A DNA stretch of 64,000 nucleotides from CANHVK01 sp044232905. GTDB taxonomy: Bacteria > Bacteroidota > Bacteroidia > Flavobacteriales_D > Crocinitomicaceae. The DNA is taken from the NCBI GenBank assembly GCA_044232905.1, contig JBIIKZ010000006.1:1-64000 (forward strand). Direction: 5' to 3'. A model generated the notes under the pieces. That model saw only the letters and a program-made list of their open reading frames with translations, was not told where the DNA came from and did no database searches. The number at the start of each line of letters is the position of its first letter. The first letter of the stretch is position 1. The translations under genes were made by a program, and so were the position numbers. This document shows positions 52,471 through 62,187 of this stretch, one piece after another.

Positions 52471-54519
52471 TTACATTTTCCAGCGAAGTTGAAGATTGAT
52501 TTCCTTTTTTTGCGTTGCTATAATTTGGTTAAAATTGGAACTTGAATTCTCTTTGGATAAATAATGAGTATCTCCAATTTTAAACCAACAATCCAATCTT
52601 TTCCAAAAAGTTAAGCGAAAAAGTAGATAAGCACGAATTCCTTTTCCGTAAAACGCAGGACTACTATATTGATAGGTGGGACTCGATTCAAAACTATAAA
52701 TTCGGGAAGCGTAAGAATCAGTATCAAAAAGTACAAATCGAAGAACTAAATCACTTTTTTTGTTCTTACTCGTTAAATTAAAATCTTGAAAAAACAATAA
52801 ACCCGTCTCTTTTTGTTTATCCAATCTAGAAACCGATACGACTTCCAATCGCGAACGAATTTCTAATAAATCACTCATTTTGTATGTTAGATTAAAACGT
52901 AAATTAGATTGATTAACCGCTATCAAAAACTTTAAATCTTCTGTTATTAAACTACTATTCTGCTCCTTGATTTGACTCAGGTATCGCACATAAAACTCAA
53001 GTGTTTTTGATGGTTTCCAAGTAATTTGCATGCAATTCTCAACACCTTTAGAAGGTAAACTAACTTGTTGTTTTATCCATGGAAATTTGAAAAAATCGGA
53101 ATAAGCTTGTAAACTCCAATATTTCGCAAATACACTAGTAAATGCAACATATAAACCTGTTTCGTTTTGTACCGTATTCCCTTCCGAAAAACCAGCATTA
53201 TATCTTGTTTCATACCCTTTATCATAATTTCGATACAAAAGACTTACTGAATTCTTGGAATCTAATGCCAGCATAACTCCTTGTAAAAAAGCAGTTTTTT
53301 TACTGAAATCAACATAAGAAAATTCTCCAAAAACCAATAAATTTCGATAGGTATACGAATAATCTACACTGGTGCTTTGGTATTGACCACCCCTGAAATC
53401 AAAAAGATTATAACTAGATACTTTTGAATTTATACTTGGCGAATAATGCATAAAAACAGATGCTAATCCTAGGTGTAAAGTACCTAAATCATATCGCAGA
53501 TAAGCACCTAACACGTTTTCTTTTAATCGATCTTTTCGTGCCAATTCACTTTCTGTTCTGTGATAACCTGTTGTTAAAACAGAAGAAATTTGATTGTTAG
53601 AATCCGCATATAAAGAAGCATCTTTTCGATGCATTGAAGCAAAGACCAAAAGTGTAAAACGTTTATAGGCGAATTCTGAAGCAACACCACGAAAGAAACG
53701 ATTTTCTTCAGTAGAAGTATGCGGCCGAATAACTTGCGCGTTTTTTTTACACGTTGTAAGATCTAGAGATTTTCCTAACGCGAAGGAAGTCCAACAATTT
53801 AAACCCTGACCAATTTGCACATGATAATCTCCGAATAGTACATTCTTTAATCGTTTTCCTACTTTTACTTGCAGATGACTCGAATAAAAATCAAACCCAT
53901 TTTTATTTATTTTATTAAAAAATGGTTCACCAACATCTTTTTCTGCAGTTATTCCAAAGCTTACCATTTGTTGATAGGTGTAACGAATTCGTGTTAAATA
54001 GTAATCACTATTTCCTACATAAGATGAACTTAAATTGTTTGACTTGTTAATAGAAGTATTCCAATTATTTTCTACTGGATGTTGAAACCGTGTAATTGCT
54101 TCTATCTTCCCTTTATGGGTGAGTTCGAACAAGGTTAAAGGCGGATTATCCGATCGTTCATTTAAAGTTACAAATGGTAAAATCAGTTGTATAAAAGATG
54201 TATCCCAAGTCGGAAGCGTTTGCAATTCAAACAAGGATAGTAAAGGACCAAATTTTATACGATGCTCCATCAAATCATTAATTTGGATATCGCTTAATAA
54301 ATCTAAAGTTGTTAAATCTTCTTTTTGAACTGTATTTAAGTTTAATGGATTTTCAAGGTGGTACTCCCAAATCTCCTGAATTTGCGTTAAATCGATATTT
54401 TCGGTTTGATTTCTTTCCATCCAATATTCAAAACGCTTGTGCAAAAGTGGATTCGACAGTTGTGCAAGTAATGCATCGCTGTAAAAAAGCAGAATTATAA
54501 AAAAAAACTTATTCTTCAT
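52471..54519 (-). CDS. Helix-hairpin-helix protein with outer-membrane-barrel-like C-terminus
   Basis: A 682-residue exported protein. Signal peptide 1-19 (ALLAQ), then ComEA-like helix-hairpin-helix segments at about 40-125 (NPLNLNTVQKEDLTTLDLLSDIQINDLMEHRIKFGPLLSLFELQTLP). The remaining ~550 residues alternate aromatic-rich strands (YYLTRIRYTYQQM, GTLHLGLASVFMHYSP, LNLQLRWKM-like end) as in an outer-membrane barrel ending in an aromatic/Met strand. Bacteroidota carry related proteins of unproven role. It overlaps the upstream gene by 11 bases. Confidence 0.75.
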   Translation of the reverse strand: MKNKFFFIILLFYSDALLAQLSNPLLHKRFEYWMERNQTENIDLTQIQEIWEYHLENPLNLNTVQKEDLTTLDLLSDIQINDLMEHRIKFGPLLSLFELQTLPTWDTSFIQLILPFVTLNERSDNPPLTLFELTHKGKIEAITRFQHPVENNWNTSINKSNNLSSSYVGNSDYYLTRIRYTYQQMVSFGITAEKDVGEPFFNKINKNGFDFYSSHLQVKVGKRLKNVLFGDYHVQIGQGLNCWTSFALGKSLDLTTCKKNAQVIRPHTSTEENRFFRGVASEFAYKRFTLLVFASMHRKDASLYADSNNQISSVLTTGYHRTESELARKDRLKENVLGAYLRYDLGTLHLGLASVFMHYSPSINSKVSSYNLFDFRGGQYQSTSVDYSYTYRNLLVFGEFSYVDFSKKTAFLQGVMLALDSKNSVSLLYRNYDKGYETRYNAGFSEGNTVQNETGLYVAFTSVFAKYWSLQAYSDFFKFPWIKQQVSLPSKGVENCMQITWKPSKTLEFYVRYLSQIKEQNSSLITEDLKFLIAVNQSNLRFNLTYKMSDLLEIRSRLEVVSVSRLDKQKETGLLFFQDFNLTSKNKKSDLVLRFVLFDTDSYASRIYSFESSPTYQYSSPAFYGKGIRAYLLFRLTFWKRLDCWFKIGDTHYLSKENSSSNFNQIIATQKKEINLQLRWKM

Positions 54520-55369
54520 TTATTTCCTTGGGTTTCGAAGAAAATCGGACGCCTACCTGTGTTGCTAAACCTAAAATAGGTTGCCAACTACTGCCGACAT
54601 CTACTCTAACCTGTTTTTTAAACCATACCCCTATTCCACCACTTACTTGATAGGAAGAAGTCATCAATCCGGTTCGAAAAACAAAAGATGGAGAAACGAA
54701 ATATTCACATGCTATTTTTAAACGAACTGGACTAATTACAGATTTTTCAATTTCAGTATACATTCTCCAATTGGGTTTTAAAGATATATACTGAATACCC
54801 ACAAATAAGAATGTTGGATTTGCTTCTTGTATTTCTAGAGATTTTCTACCTAACGACTGAATACACATTCCATAGGTAATTTTATCCGTTAATTTACCTT
54901 GTATTGCTAGGGATATTTCGAGAAAATTTCGAGAACCATACTGTTGAATTGAACTGTTTTTATCTCCTAAATACACCCCTAATTTTAAATTTTCAGACAT
55001 ATTCATTGCATATGCAAGCCCTCCGCTAAATAGGCTATAGACTTTATTGCCAAAAGATTGTATTGAAAGACCTAAAACTCCTTTCTGAATCGGTACCGCG
55101 ACCATAGCTCCGTTTTTTTGTACATCCATCATGGCTATCATCGACATGTTTTGCAAGCCAATTTGCAGGTGTTTTATATCTGAAAGCACTGACGGATTCA
55201 TTTGTAGGACAGACATATCTTTTAAAGTCGCTACACATGAAGCTAAAGCAATGCTTCGCGGGCTAACATTAGTATTTGGTTGTCCTAAATTTCCAAAGGG
55301 AAAGCCTATTACCCAAATGAAAATTACTTTAAACCTTACCAATAAGTTTGACTTTATTTTTAGCGACAT
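54509..55369 (-). CDS. Outer-membrane beta-barrel-like protein (PorP/PorV-like)
   Basis: A 286-residue exported protein with repeated amphipathic strands: an N-terminal signal (about 1-30, ending GNLGQ), then SIALASCVATLKDMSVLQMNPSVLSDIKHLQIGLQN, typical of PorV/UPF0164-type barrels, and ...GGIGVWFKKQVRVDVGSS. The first 41 bases overlap the response regulator gene. The overlap is real, because the next Met comes only after the signal peptide. It may be a shuttle or anchor protein for type IX cargo, inferred from its fold and the neighbouring giant protein. Confidence 0.65.
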   Translation of the reverse strand: MSLKIKSNLLVRFKVIFIWVIGFPFGNLGQPNTNVSPRSIALASCVATLKDMSVLQMNPSVLSDIKHLQIGLQNMSMIAMMDVQKNGAMVAVPIQKGVLGLSIQSFGNKVYSLFSGGLAYAMNMSENLKLGVYLGDKNSSIQQYGSRNFLEISLAIQGKLTDKITYGMCIQSLGRKSLEIQEANPTFLFVGIQYISLKPNWRMYTEIEKSVISPVRLKIACEYFVSPSFVFRTGLMTSSYQVSGGIGVWFKKQVRVDVGSSWQPILGLATQVGVRFSSKPKEINEE

Positions 55370-55991
55370 ATTTTGCCAACTCTAACATGTTTTTTGTTTC
55401 TGTTTTACGCATTAATTTTGACCGATGTGATTCGATAGTTCGCGGACTTAAGAATAAATAATGTGCAATTTCTTTACTCGTTAATCCATTTAATAGATAA
55501 GACAGAATTAGAAGATCTTTTTCAGTGAATTGAGCTTTCTTTTTTGTTTTATTGACTTTTTTAGAACCAAAAATTTCTAAAGTTTGTATCGTTTTATCTG
55601 AGAAAAATTTTTCTCCTGAAATTACAGAAAGAATAGCTTCTCCTAATAAATTAGAATCCTGATTTTTATGTACAAATGCTTTTGCCCCAAGATTAATAGT
55701 TTGTCTTATGACAGCGATCTTATCTGTAGAAGAAACGATAATGGTTGGTACAATAAGATTTAAATTTTTCATGATCGTTAATACAGAAAACCCATCACAT
55801 TCCTCTATATAAAGATCTAACAAGAATACATTTACCTCGTTTTTACGCATAAAATCAATCGCATCCTGACCGTTGGATACGGAATGCAGCGCAAATCGAA
55901 ACAAGTCCAATTGTTCTAACTTAAAACGAATTCCTAACTGAATAAGTTCATTCGCTTCAGCGGACAATATCTGAATCTTATTACTAATCAT
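55329..55991 (-). CDS. NarL/FixJ-type response regulator
   Basis: A 220-residue DNA-binding regulator. Residues 1-125 are a receiver domain with phospho-acceptor Asp59 (FLLDLYIEECDGF), the Ser at 87-88 and Lys109 (AFVHKNQD); the usual acidic pair near the start is reduced to Glu12 (LSAEANE). Residues ~155-205 are a LuxR-type HTH (LLNGLTSKEIAHYLFLSPRTIESHRSKL). No histidine kinase gene is in the window. It heads the seven-gene minus-strand run containing the giant secreted protein. Confidence 0.9.
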   Translation of the reverse strand: MISNKIQILSAEANELIQLGIRFKLEQLDLFRFALHSVSNGQDAIDFMRKNEVNVFLLDLYIEECDGFSVLTIMKNLNLIVPTIIVSSTDKIAVIRQTINLGAKAFVHKNQDSNLLGEAILSVISGEKFFSDKTIQTLEIFGSKKVNKTKKKAQFTEKDLLILSYLLNGLTSKEIAHYLFLSPRTIESHRSKLMRKTETKNMLELAKYVAKNKVKLIGKV

Positions 55992-56279
55992 ACTGCAAAT
56001 TTCAGTAGATACATTAAAAATTACAAATCTTCTGTTATTAATTTCTCACAAAAAACAAACTAAACAATTCAAAAACAATCACTTGAACTATCAAAAAAAG
56101 CGTATAAATACACAAATAACACCCCATATTCTAATACATTCAATGAATTAATGATCGAATTAATGGATACGTTATTAAAAAAGGTTTGTTTGTGTTTTTT
56201 TATTATTTTTTGTTGTAAATCACCCTACAATATCCTACTTTTGGACTACAAAAATTAATAACATAAAAAATCCGTCAAA
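55992..56279. other. Divergent promoter region, response regulator / sucD
   Basis: A 288-base AT-rich gap between divergent genes. The + strand promoter of sucD is at its right end. For the minus-strand response regulator I see only loose TTTG and TAnnTTT matches near 56005-56030. No open frame or stable hairpin was found. Confidence 0.45.
56213..56243 (+). promoter_or_regulatory. Promoter of sucD
   Basis: TTG (56213-56215), a 20-base spacer and TACTTTTG (56236-56243) match the Bacteroidota promoter consensus. The leader would be about 30 bases. Confidence 0.65.
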
Positions 56280-57158
56280 ATGGGTGTACTAGTTAACAAA
56301 GATTCAAAAGTTATCGTTCAAGGTTTTACAGGAAGTGAAGGAACTTTCCATGCTTCTCAAATGATTGAATATGGAACAAACGTAGTTGGAGGTGTTACTC
56401 CAGGTAAGGGAGGTTCTACACATTTAGATAAACCAGTATTTAATACAGTTGTTGACGCAGTAAACGCTACTAAAGCGGATGTATCTATTATTTTTGTACC
56501 ACCAGCTTTTGCTGCAGATGCAATTATGGAAGCTGCAAATGCAGGTATCAAAGTAATCGTTTGTATTACAGAAGGTATTCCAGTAAACGATATGGTGAAA
56601 GCGAAAGAATACATTAAAGGGTATGACACGCGTTTAATCGGTCCTAACTGTCCAGGTGTAATCACTGCTGGTGAAGCGAAAGTAGGTATCATGCCAGGTT
56701 TCGTTTTCAAAAAAGGAAAAATCGGGATTGTTTCTAAATCTGGAACATTGACTTATGAAGCTGCTGACCAAGTTGCTAAAGCTGGTTTAGGAATTACAAC
56801 TGCAATCGGTATCGGTGGTGACCCAATCATTGGAACTACTACAAAAGAAGCGGTTGAATTATTAATGAACGATCCTGAAACTGAAGGTATCATCATGATT
56901 GGTGAAATCGGTGGTAACTTAGAAGCGATTGCTGCACGTTGGATTAAAGAACATGGTACTAAACCAGTAGTAGGATTCATCGCTGGTGAAACTGCACCTG
57001 CAGGAAGAACAATGGGACACGCTGGTGCAATCGTTGGTGGACACGATGATACTGCTGAAGCTAAAAAACGCATCATGCGAGAATGTGGAATTCACGTAGT
57101 GGATTCTCCTGCTGAAATTGGTAAGAAAATGGCAGAAGTTATCGGTGTTCTAGCTTAA
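56280..57158 (+). CDS. sucD: Succinyl-CoA ligase (ADP/GDP-forming) alpha subunit
   Basis: TCA-cycle enzyme subunit that forms the phosphohistidine intermediate. The CoA-binding Rossmann domain opens with VIVQGFTGSEGTFHASQMIEYGTNVVGGVTPGKGG. The phosphorylated His is His247 in GHAGAIVGG. NCPGVITAGEAKVGIMPG and SGTLTYEA are conserved. Length (292 residues) is standard. The beta subunit gene is not adjacent. It has its own promoter and terminator. Confidence 0.97.
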   Translation: MGVLVNKDSKVIVQGFTGSEGTFHASQMIEYGTNVVGGVTPGKGGSTHLDKPVFNTVVDAVNATKADVSIIFVPPAFAADAIMEAANAGIKVIVCITEGIPVNDMVKAKEYIKGYDTRLIGPNCPGVITAGEAKVGIMPGFVFKKGKIGIVSKSGTLTYEAADQVAKAGLGITTAIGIGGDPIIGTTTKEAVELLMNDPETEGIIMIGEIGGNLEAIAARWIKEHGTKPVVGFIAGETAPAGRTMGHAGAIVGGHDDTAEAKKRIMRECGIHVVDSPAEIGKKMAEVIGVLA

Positions 57159-57199
57159 TGAATATAAAATTCGATCAACAATATCACTAAAATATATTT

Positions 57200-57230
57200 A
57201 AAGCTGTTTCATTTTGAGACAGCTTTTTTT
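57200..57230 (+). terminator. Rho-independent terminator after sucD
   Basis: AAGCTGTTTCA and TGAGACAGCTT form an 11-pair stem (one G-T pair) with a three-base loop, directly followed by a T run (57224-57230). It lies about 40 bases past the sucD stop. Confidence 0.85.
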
Positions 57231-57258
57231 ATGCGATAAAAATTTTAACTTTATACGT

Positions 57259-60200
57259 ATGAAAATATTCATACTAGCATTTCTACTTTTATTAAGCGAT
57301 TTTTCATTCTCTCAAAACAAAGAAAAAGCGGTATCTTCCAATGTACAAATTGTACATAATAATCATTCGTTTATTGAAAACAAAGGACAATGGGACGAAG
57401 ATATTTTGTTCAAATCTTCCTTTAAAGGAGGGAATCTTTGGATACAGCGCAATAAATTTTTATTTCATCTACAAGATTTTCAAAAACTGCGCAAAAACCA
57501 TGTAAATTTGGGTAATCCGGACGTAAATGCAATTGATAGGCAGCATGTAGTTCATCTTAACTTTAAAAACTCGTTTGAAATTACACGTGTTACAAAAAAA
57601 AATCCTTCTCAATCGAATTATAACTTTTACATTGGTAAAAACGAGAACCAATGGGCTAGTGATGTACATGCTTATACGGAAGCGCAATTATACGATTTAT
57701 ACAAGGGGATTGATTTACATTTGATTCAAGAAGATGAACAATTAAAATATGAATTCCTAGTCTATCCGTCTGGCAACCCCAATGACATTCAATTAGAAAT
57801 TGCTGGTTCGACCAAGTTACACATCGATCCTCAAGGAAAACTACACATATCAACACCGCTTGGCGAAATTATTGAAGACAAACCCTATGTTTATCAATTA
57901 ACAAATGGAAAAAAAGATCCTATTAACTGTGATTTTAAAATTGAAAATCAAACTGTAACTTTCTCATTAGGAGATTATGATAAAACAAAAACATTAATTA
58001 TTGATCCTATATTAATTTTCGCAACCTATAGTGGCTCTGTTACGGATAATTTTGGAATGACAGCAACCTACGGTCACGATGGTACAGCATATTCAGGTGG
58101 TACCATTTTTGGCAATTCCTATCCGACACCCGATAATGGTGTATTTAATATTAAATCCAATTTTAATGTCGTTTCTGGAGGGAGTCCTTCCGATGTATTT
58201 ATCTCTAAATATTCAGCAGATGGATCCAAAATGCTTTGGACTGCTTTTTTAGGTGGACAAAACAACATCAATGGTGCTGAAACGGTACATTCATTGATAT
58301 GTGATTCACAAAATAATATCTATGCATTCGGAGCTACCTCAAGCAATGATTTCCCAACTACAAATGGCTGTTTTCAAAATGTACATGGGGGCGGTTCAAC
58401 ATTTAATGCAGTTTTCAACGGTGCTCTTTTCGGTGATTTTGGGGTAGATATATATGCTGTAAAAATAAGTGCTAATGGACATAATCTATTAGGTTCAACA
58501 TATATTGGAGGATCTGAAAATGATGGGATTAATACAAATATCACTGGTGTAAATTCAAATTATAATGGCAGCAATTATTATGATAGTTTAACTTCAAACT
58601 ACGGCGACCAATTTAGAGGAGAAATTATGTTAGATAAATTCAACAATATATGTATCGCTTCCTCTACAAGATCAAAAAATTTCCCTGTAAAAAATGCAGC
58701 AAAAGCGACAATCAATGGTCAACAAGATGGTGTCATTTTTAAATTGAAAAACGATTTTTCCCAATTATTATTTTCGACGTATGTTGGAGGAAAAGACAAT
58801 GATGCGTTATATTCTGTAAAAATCGATTCTTCCAACAATATTGTGTTTTGTGGTGGAACAAGTTCGAATAACTTACCTACATCAGTATCTGCCTATCAAA
58901 AAACATATGGAGGTGGTAAATGTGACGGATTTATAGGTAAACTTTCATCTGATGGTTCGCAACTTAAACATTTAACCTATTTAGGCTTATCCGATTTTGA
59001 CCAAACATTTTTACTAGAGATTAACAAACAAAATCATGTATTTGTAGTTGGTCACTCGCTCGGAGGAAATTTTCCAATTATAAATGCAAGTTATTCAAAC
59101 CCGAATAGCGCCCAATTTATTGCAGAACTTGATTCTAACTTGAGTAATTTATTGCATGCAACTGTATATGGAAATGGGAATAAAAACGTTACAAACATCT
59201 CTCCAGCTGCATTTCTGGTGGATGATTGTGGGAACATCTATGTTTCAGGATGGGGAGCAAATATTCTTCAAAACAACTTATTAAGTGGTATGCCTGTAAC
59301 CGATGGATCTTTACCTCCAAATGGTTTTGACTTCCATTTATTCGTAGTAGATCGATCGTTTAATAATATTATTTACGGAAGTTATTTAGGAGGAAATCAA
59401 TCTCAAGAACATGTAGATGGAGGCACTTCCCGTTTTGATAAAAATGGAATTGTTTATCAATCGGTTTGTGGAGGTTGTGGAGGTCATAGCGACTTTCCCA
59501 CAACAAAAAATGTCTGGTCATCTACCAATTATAGTAATAATTGTAATAATTTAATTTTCAAATTCGCGTTCGAACTTACTCCGACGGCTAAATTAACGGT
59601 AAGTAAAGATACCGCTTGTCTTCCTGTACAAGTAATTTATGAAAATAAAAGTATCAATAACGACAATTTCGTTTGGGATTTTGGAAATGGGGAATTAGAT
59701 TCTACTTCTTTGAAAATCACAAAAAAATACACCATAAAGGGAGATTATCCGGTAAAATTATTGGTAAAAAATTCACTATGTAAATTGATAGATACTGCTA
59801 TTTTTACTAGTACGATACTAGATTCTATTCGCTATGATAAATTAATAGATATTGAATTTTGTTCACCAACTAACACAAAGTTTACTGCTAACAGTTACGG
59901 TACAGCGACTCAATATTCATGGTCATATTTCAGTAGCTTTATACCTTCCCTTAAAAAATCAAGCGATTCTACTATTTCCTTAAGTGCGGATTCTTCTCAA
60001 GTTCTTTTTTATAAAATAACCAATGGGATTTGTGAAAGGTTAGATAGTGTTCGTGTTTCTGTAATTAGTTCTACTTTTAAATTAATGGGTGATTCATCTA
60101 TTTGTGTTAAATCTTCAGACTCCTTATTTTACATTATAAATAGTTTAAACCAAACGTTTACAGTTGATTGGTCTCCTAAGAATTTTATTACTTCTTATCC

Positions 60201-60837
60201 ATCCTACAATTCAGCGATTATTCAACCTGATTCGAGTCAAATGGTATATGTTCAAGCAACTGGTTCTGAAGGATGTGTTTTAAAAGACTCCTTGAAAATA
60301 AATTTGACCTCTTGGAATTTATTCAACACAAAAGCAAGTGCAGACACAACGTATGTAATCAAAGGGGATAATGTAAAATTGTTCGCACAACCAAATGGAT
60401 ATACCTATACTTGGACACCGGAATTAAATGTGATGCAGAGTAATTCCCAAAATACGGAAGCAAAAATGTGGGAAAATACCATTTTCAAAGTAACTATTTC
60501 AGATGGCAATTGTACGGTAAGCGATACGATTTTAATAAAAGTTATCCCTTGGCAATGCGATTTTCCCTATGTGTTTGTTCCAAATGCATTCTCTCCAAAT
60601 GGAGATGGTGAAAATGATGTACTTTATGTTCGTGGACATCCAATCAAAAAAATAGAATTTAGAATTTTCAATCGTTGGGGCGAAATGGTATTTGAATCTA
60701 ACGATTTAAACATAGGTTGGGACGGAACCTACAAAGGGAAATTATGTGACCCAGATGTTTTTGACTATTATTTAAATGTGGAATGTGTAGGGGAAGAACG
60801 CAATCAGATTCAAGGAAATATTACGGTATTGAGGTAG
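57259..60837 (+). CDS. Secreted SBBP/PKD protein with type IX (type B) sorting domain
   Basis: A 1192-residue exported protein from ATG 57259. The longer frame from 57214 begins inside the sucD terminator and is rejected. Signal peptide ~1-19 (DFSFSQ), an N-terminal module typical of this family (HSFIENKGQWDEDILFKS), beta-propeller-like repeats (WTAFLGGQ, GSTYIGGSENDG, FSTYVGGKDNDA, LPTSVSAYQKTYGG), a PKD domain (FVWDFGNGELD) and the CHU_C domain (VPNAFSPNGDGENDVLYV...FNRWGEMVFES...GWDGTYKG). It is cell-surface or released. Partner genes are not adjacent. Confidence 0.88.
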   Translation: MKIFILAFLLLLSDFSFSQNKEKAVSSNVQIVHNNHSFIENKGQWDEDILFKSSFKGGNLWIQRNKFLFHLQDFQKLRKNHVNLGNPDVNAIDRQHVVHLNFKNSFEITRVTKKNPSQSNYNFYIGKNENQWASDVHAYTEAQLYDLYKGIDLHLIQEDEQLKYEFLVYPSGNPNDIQLEIAGSTKLHIDPQGKLHISTPLGEIIEDKPYVYQLTNGKKDPINCDFKIENQTVTFSLGDYDKTKTLIIDPILIFATYSGSVTDNFGMTATYGHDGTAYSGGTIFGNSYPTPDNGVFNIKSNFNVVSGGSPSDVFISKYSADGSKMLWTAFLGGQNNINGAETVHSLICDSQNNIYAFGATSSNDFPTTNGCFQNVHGGGSTFNAVFNGALFGDFGVDIYAVKISANGHNLLGSTYIGGSENDGINTNITGVNSNYNGSNYYDSLTSNYGDQFRGEIMLDKFNNICIASSTRSKNFPVKNAAKATINGQQDGVIFKLKNDFSQLLFSTYVGGKDNDALYSVKIDSSNNIVFCGGTSSNNLPTSVSAYQKTYGGGKCDGFIGKLSSDGSQLKHLTYLGLSDFDQTFLLEINKQNHVFVVGHSLGGNFPIINASYSNPNSAQFIAELDSNLSNLLHATVYGNGNKNVTNISPAAFLVDDCGNIYVSGWGANILQNNLLSGMPVTDGSLPPNGFDFHLFVVDRSFNNIIYGSYLGGNQSQEHVDGGTSRFDKNGIVYQSVCGGCGGHSDFPTTKNVWSSTNYSNNCNNLIFKFAFELTPTAKLTVSKDTACLPVQVIYENKSINNDNFVWDFGNGELDSTSLKITKKYTIKGDYPVKLLVKNSLCKLIDTAIFTSTILDSIRYDKLIDIEFCSPTNTKFTANSYGTATQYSWSYFSSFIPSLKKSSDSTISLSADSSQVLFYKITNGICERLDSVRVSVISSTFKLMGDSSICVKSSDSLFYIINSLNQTFTVDWSPKNFITSYPSYNSAIIQPDSSQMVYVQATGSEGCVLKDSLKINLTSWNLFNTKASADTTYVIKGDNVKLFAQPNGYTYTWTPELNVMQSNSQNTEAKMWENTIFKVTISDGNCTVSDTILIKVIPWQCDFPYVFVPNAFSPNGDGENDVLYVRGHPIKKIEFRIFNRWGEMVFESNDLNIGWDGTYKGKLCDPDVFDYYLNVECVGEERNQIQGNITVLR

Positions 60838-62115
60838 TTATAACGTTTTAAGAAATTCTTTAGTACCTGCATACATCCTTTCCAACTCTTCGTTTGTTGT
60901 ACAATACGGCGGATTTAGAAAGATTACATTCCCAAGAGGTCTAATCAATAATCCAATCGACAAAAAGTAATCATAGGCTTTATCTCTGATAGAAGAAAAA
61001 TAATCCGCGTTTTCTTGTACAATTTCAATAGCTATAATCGTCCCAAGCTGACGAACTTCTTGCACCTTATCGTTATTTTGAATTCTTTCTTTAAATACTA
61101 AATGTTGCTCTGAAATACGTGTCACATTTTGTTTGAATGCAACTTCGTTTACTAAATCAATATTTGCACATGCAACTGCGCAAACTAAAGCATTCCCGGT
61201 AAATGAATGTCCATGTAGTAATGCTTTTGTTTTCTCTTCCGATAGAAAGGCTTCATAGATTTGTTGTGTAGCAACGGTTAAACCTAATGGTAATACACCA
61301 CCTGTCAACCCTTTGGAAAGACAAACTATGTCTGGTGTTTCTTGGATGTGATGCATCGCAAACAACTCCCCTGTTCTCCCCCAGCCTGTCATCACTTCAT
61401 CAAAAATCACGAGGACACCATAGGATTTTGCTAGTATGACTAATTTCTCTAAAAACGCAGCGGAATACATGCGCATCCCTGCCGAACCTTGAATTAATGG
61501 TTCCAAAATAACAGCTGCAAATTCTTGTGTACAAAAAAGTTTTTCTGCTTCTAACAAAATAGCTTCCTCCCTTTCTTTCGCTGGAAATTCTAAGTAATCT
61601 ACCGAAAAGAATAAATGTTCAAATGGTTCATTAAAGTACCCACGTTGGGAAATAGACATTGCTCCAAACGTATCACCGTGATATGCACCATCTAAAGCTA
61701 ACACACGTTTCTTTGCTATTTTCTGATTATGCCAGTATTGAAAAGCCATTTTTAGTGCGACTTCAACCGCTGTAGATCCATCGTCTGAAAAGAAAACTTT
61801 TTGTAAGTTAGCTGGTAATAAGTTTGTTAATTTTTCAGCTAACTCTACCGCTTTTGGGTGGGTTACTCCTGCAAAAATCACGTGATCGATGGCATCAAAT
61901 TGATCCACTAACGCTTGTTTTAAGCGCGGATGTCCATGCCCATGTATATTTACCCACCAAGAAGAATTACAATCCAAATATTCTGTTCCGTCCTCTGCAA
62001 ACAGACTCGTATTTTTCGCTTTTACAATTGCCAATGGTGTTGGAGCGGTTTGCATTTGTGTAAACGGATGCCAGATGTGTTTGAAGTCGGATGGAATGAT
62101 GGAATTTGTATTCAT
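60838..62115 (-). CDS. bioA: Adenosylmethionine--8-amino-7-oxononanoate aminotransferase
   Basis: PLP enzyme that aminates KAPA to DAPA in biotin synthesis, the step before BioD (28050-28652). The start IWHPFTQMQTAPTPLAIVKAKN with WHPFTQM, CNSSWWVNIHGHGHP, DGAYHGDTFGAMS, and the PLP lysine in CLSKGLTGGVLPLGLTV near residue 270 match BioA. Length (425 residues) is standard. Its stop meets the stop of the convergent secreted-protein gene with no gap. Confidence 0.95.
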   Translation of the reverse strand: MNTNSIIPSDFKHIWHPFTQMQTAPTPLAIVKAKNTSLFAEDGTEYLDCNSSWWVNIHGHGHPRLKQALVDQFDAIDHVIFAGVTHPKAVELAEKLTNLLPANLQKVFFSDDGSTAVEVALKMAFQYWHNQKIAKKRVLALDGAYHGDTFGAMSISQRGYFNEPFEHLFFSVDYLEFPAKEREEAILLEAEKLFCTQEFAAVILEPLIQGSAGMRMYSAAFLEKLVILAKSYGVLVIFDEVMTGWGRTGELFAMHHIQETPDIVCLSKGLTGGVLPLGLTVATQQIYEAFLSEEKTKALLHGHSFTGNALVCAVACANIDLVNEVAFKQNVTRISEQHLVFKERIQNNDKVQEVRQLGTIIAIEIVQENADYFSSIRDKAYDYFLSIGLLIRPLGNVIFLNPPYCTTNEELERMYAGTKEFLKTL

Positions 62116-62135
62116 AATTCAATTTTTATCTATAT

Positions 62136-62164
62136 AAAAATGGGTTACGAAATTCATAACCCAT
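62136..62164 (-). terminator. Rho-independent terminator after parC
   Basis: On the minus strand ATGGGTTA (62164-62157) pairs with TAACCCAT (62147-62140) and is followed by a T run (62140-62136). It is 24 bases past the parC stop and before bioA. Confidence 0.7.
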
Positions 62165-62187
62165 CATGTATAATTTATAAGCAATCG

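Noticed and set aside
57214..57258. Upstream start for the 1192-residue secreted protein
   Set aside because: It lies inside the sucD terminator and would put 15 non-signal residues before a clear signal peptide.
45377..60837. CRISPR-like direct repeats around the secreted-protein genes
   Set aside because: The repetition is at protein-domain level with long diverged units; there are no short identical repeats with unique spacers.
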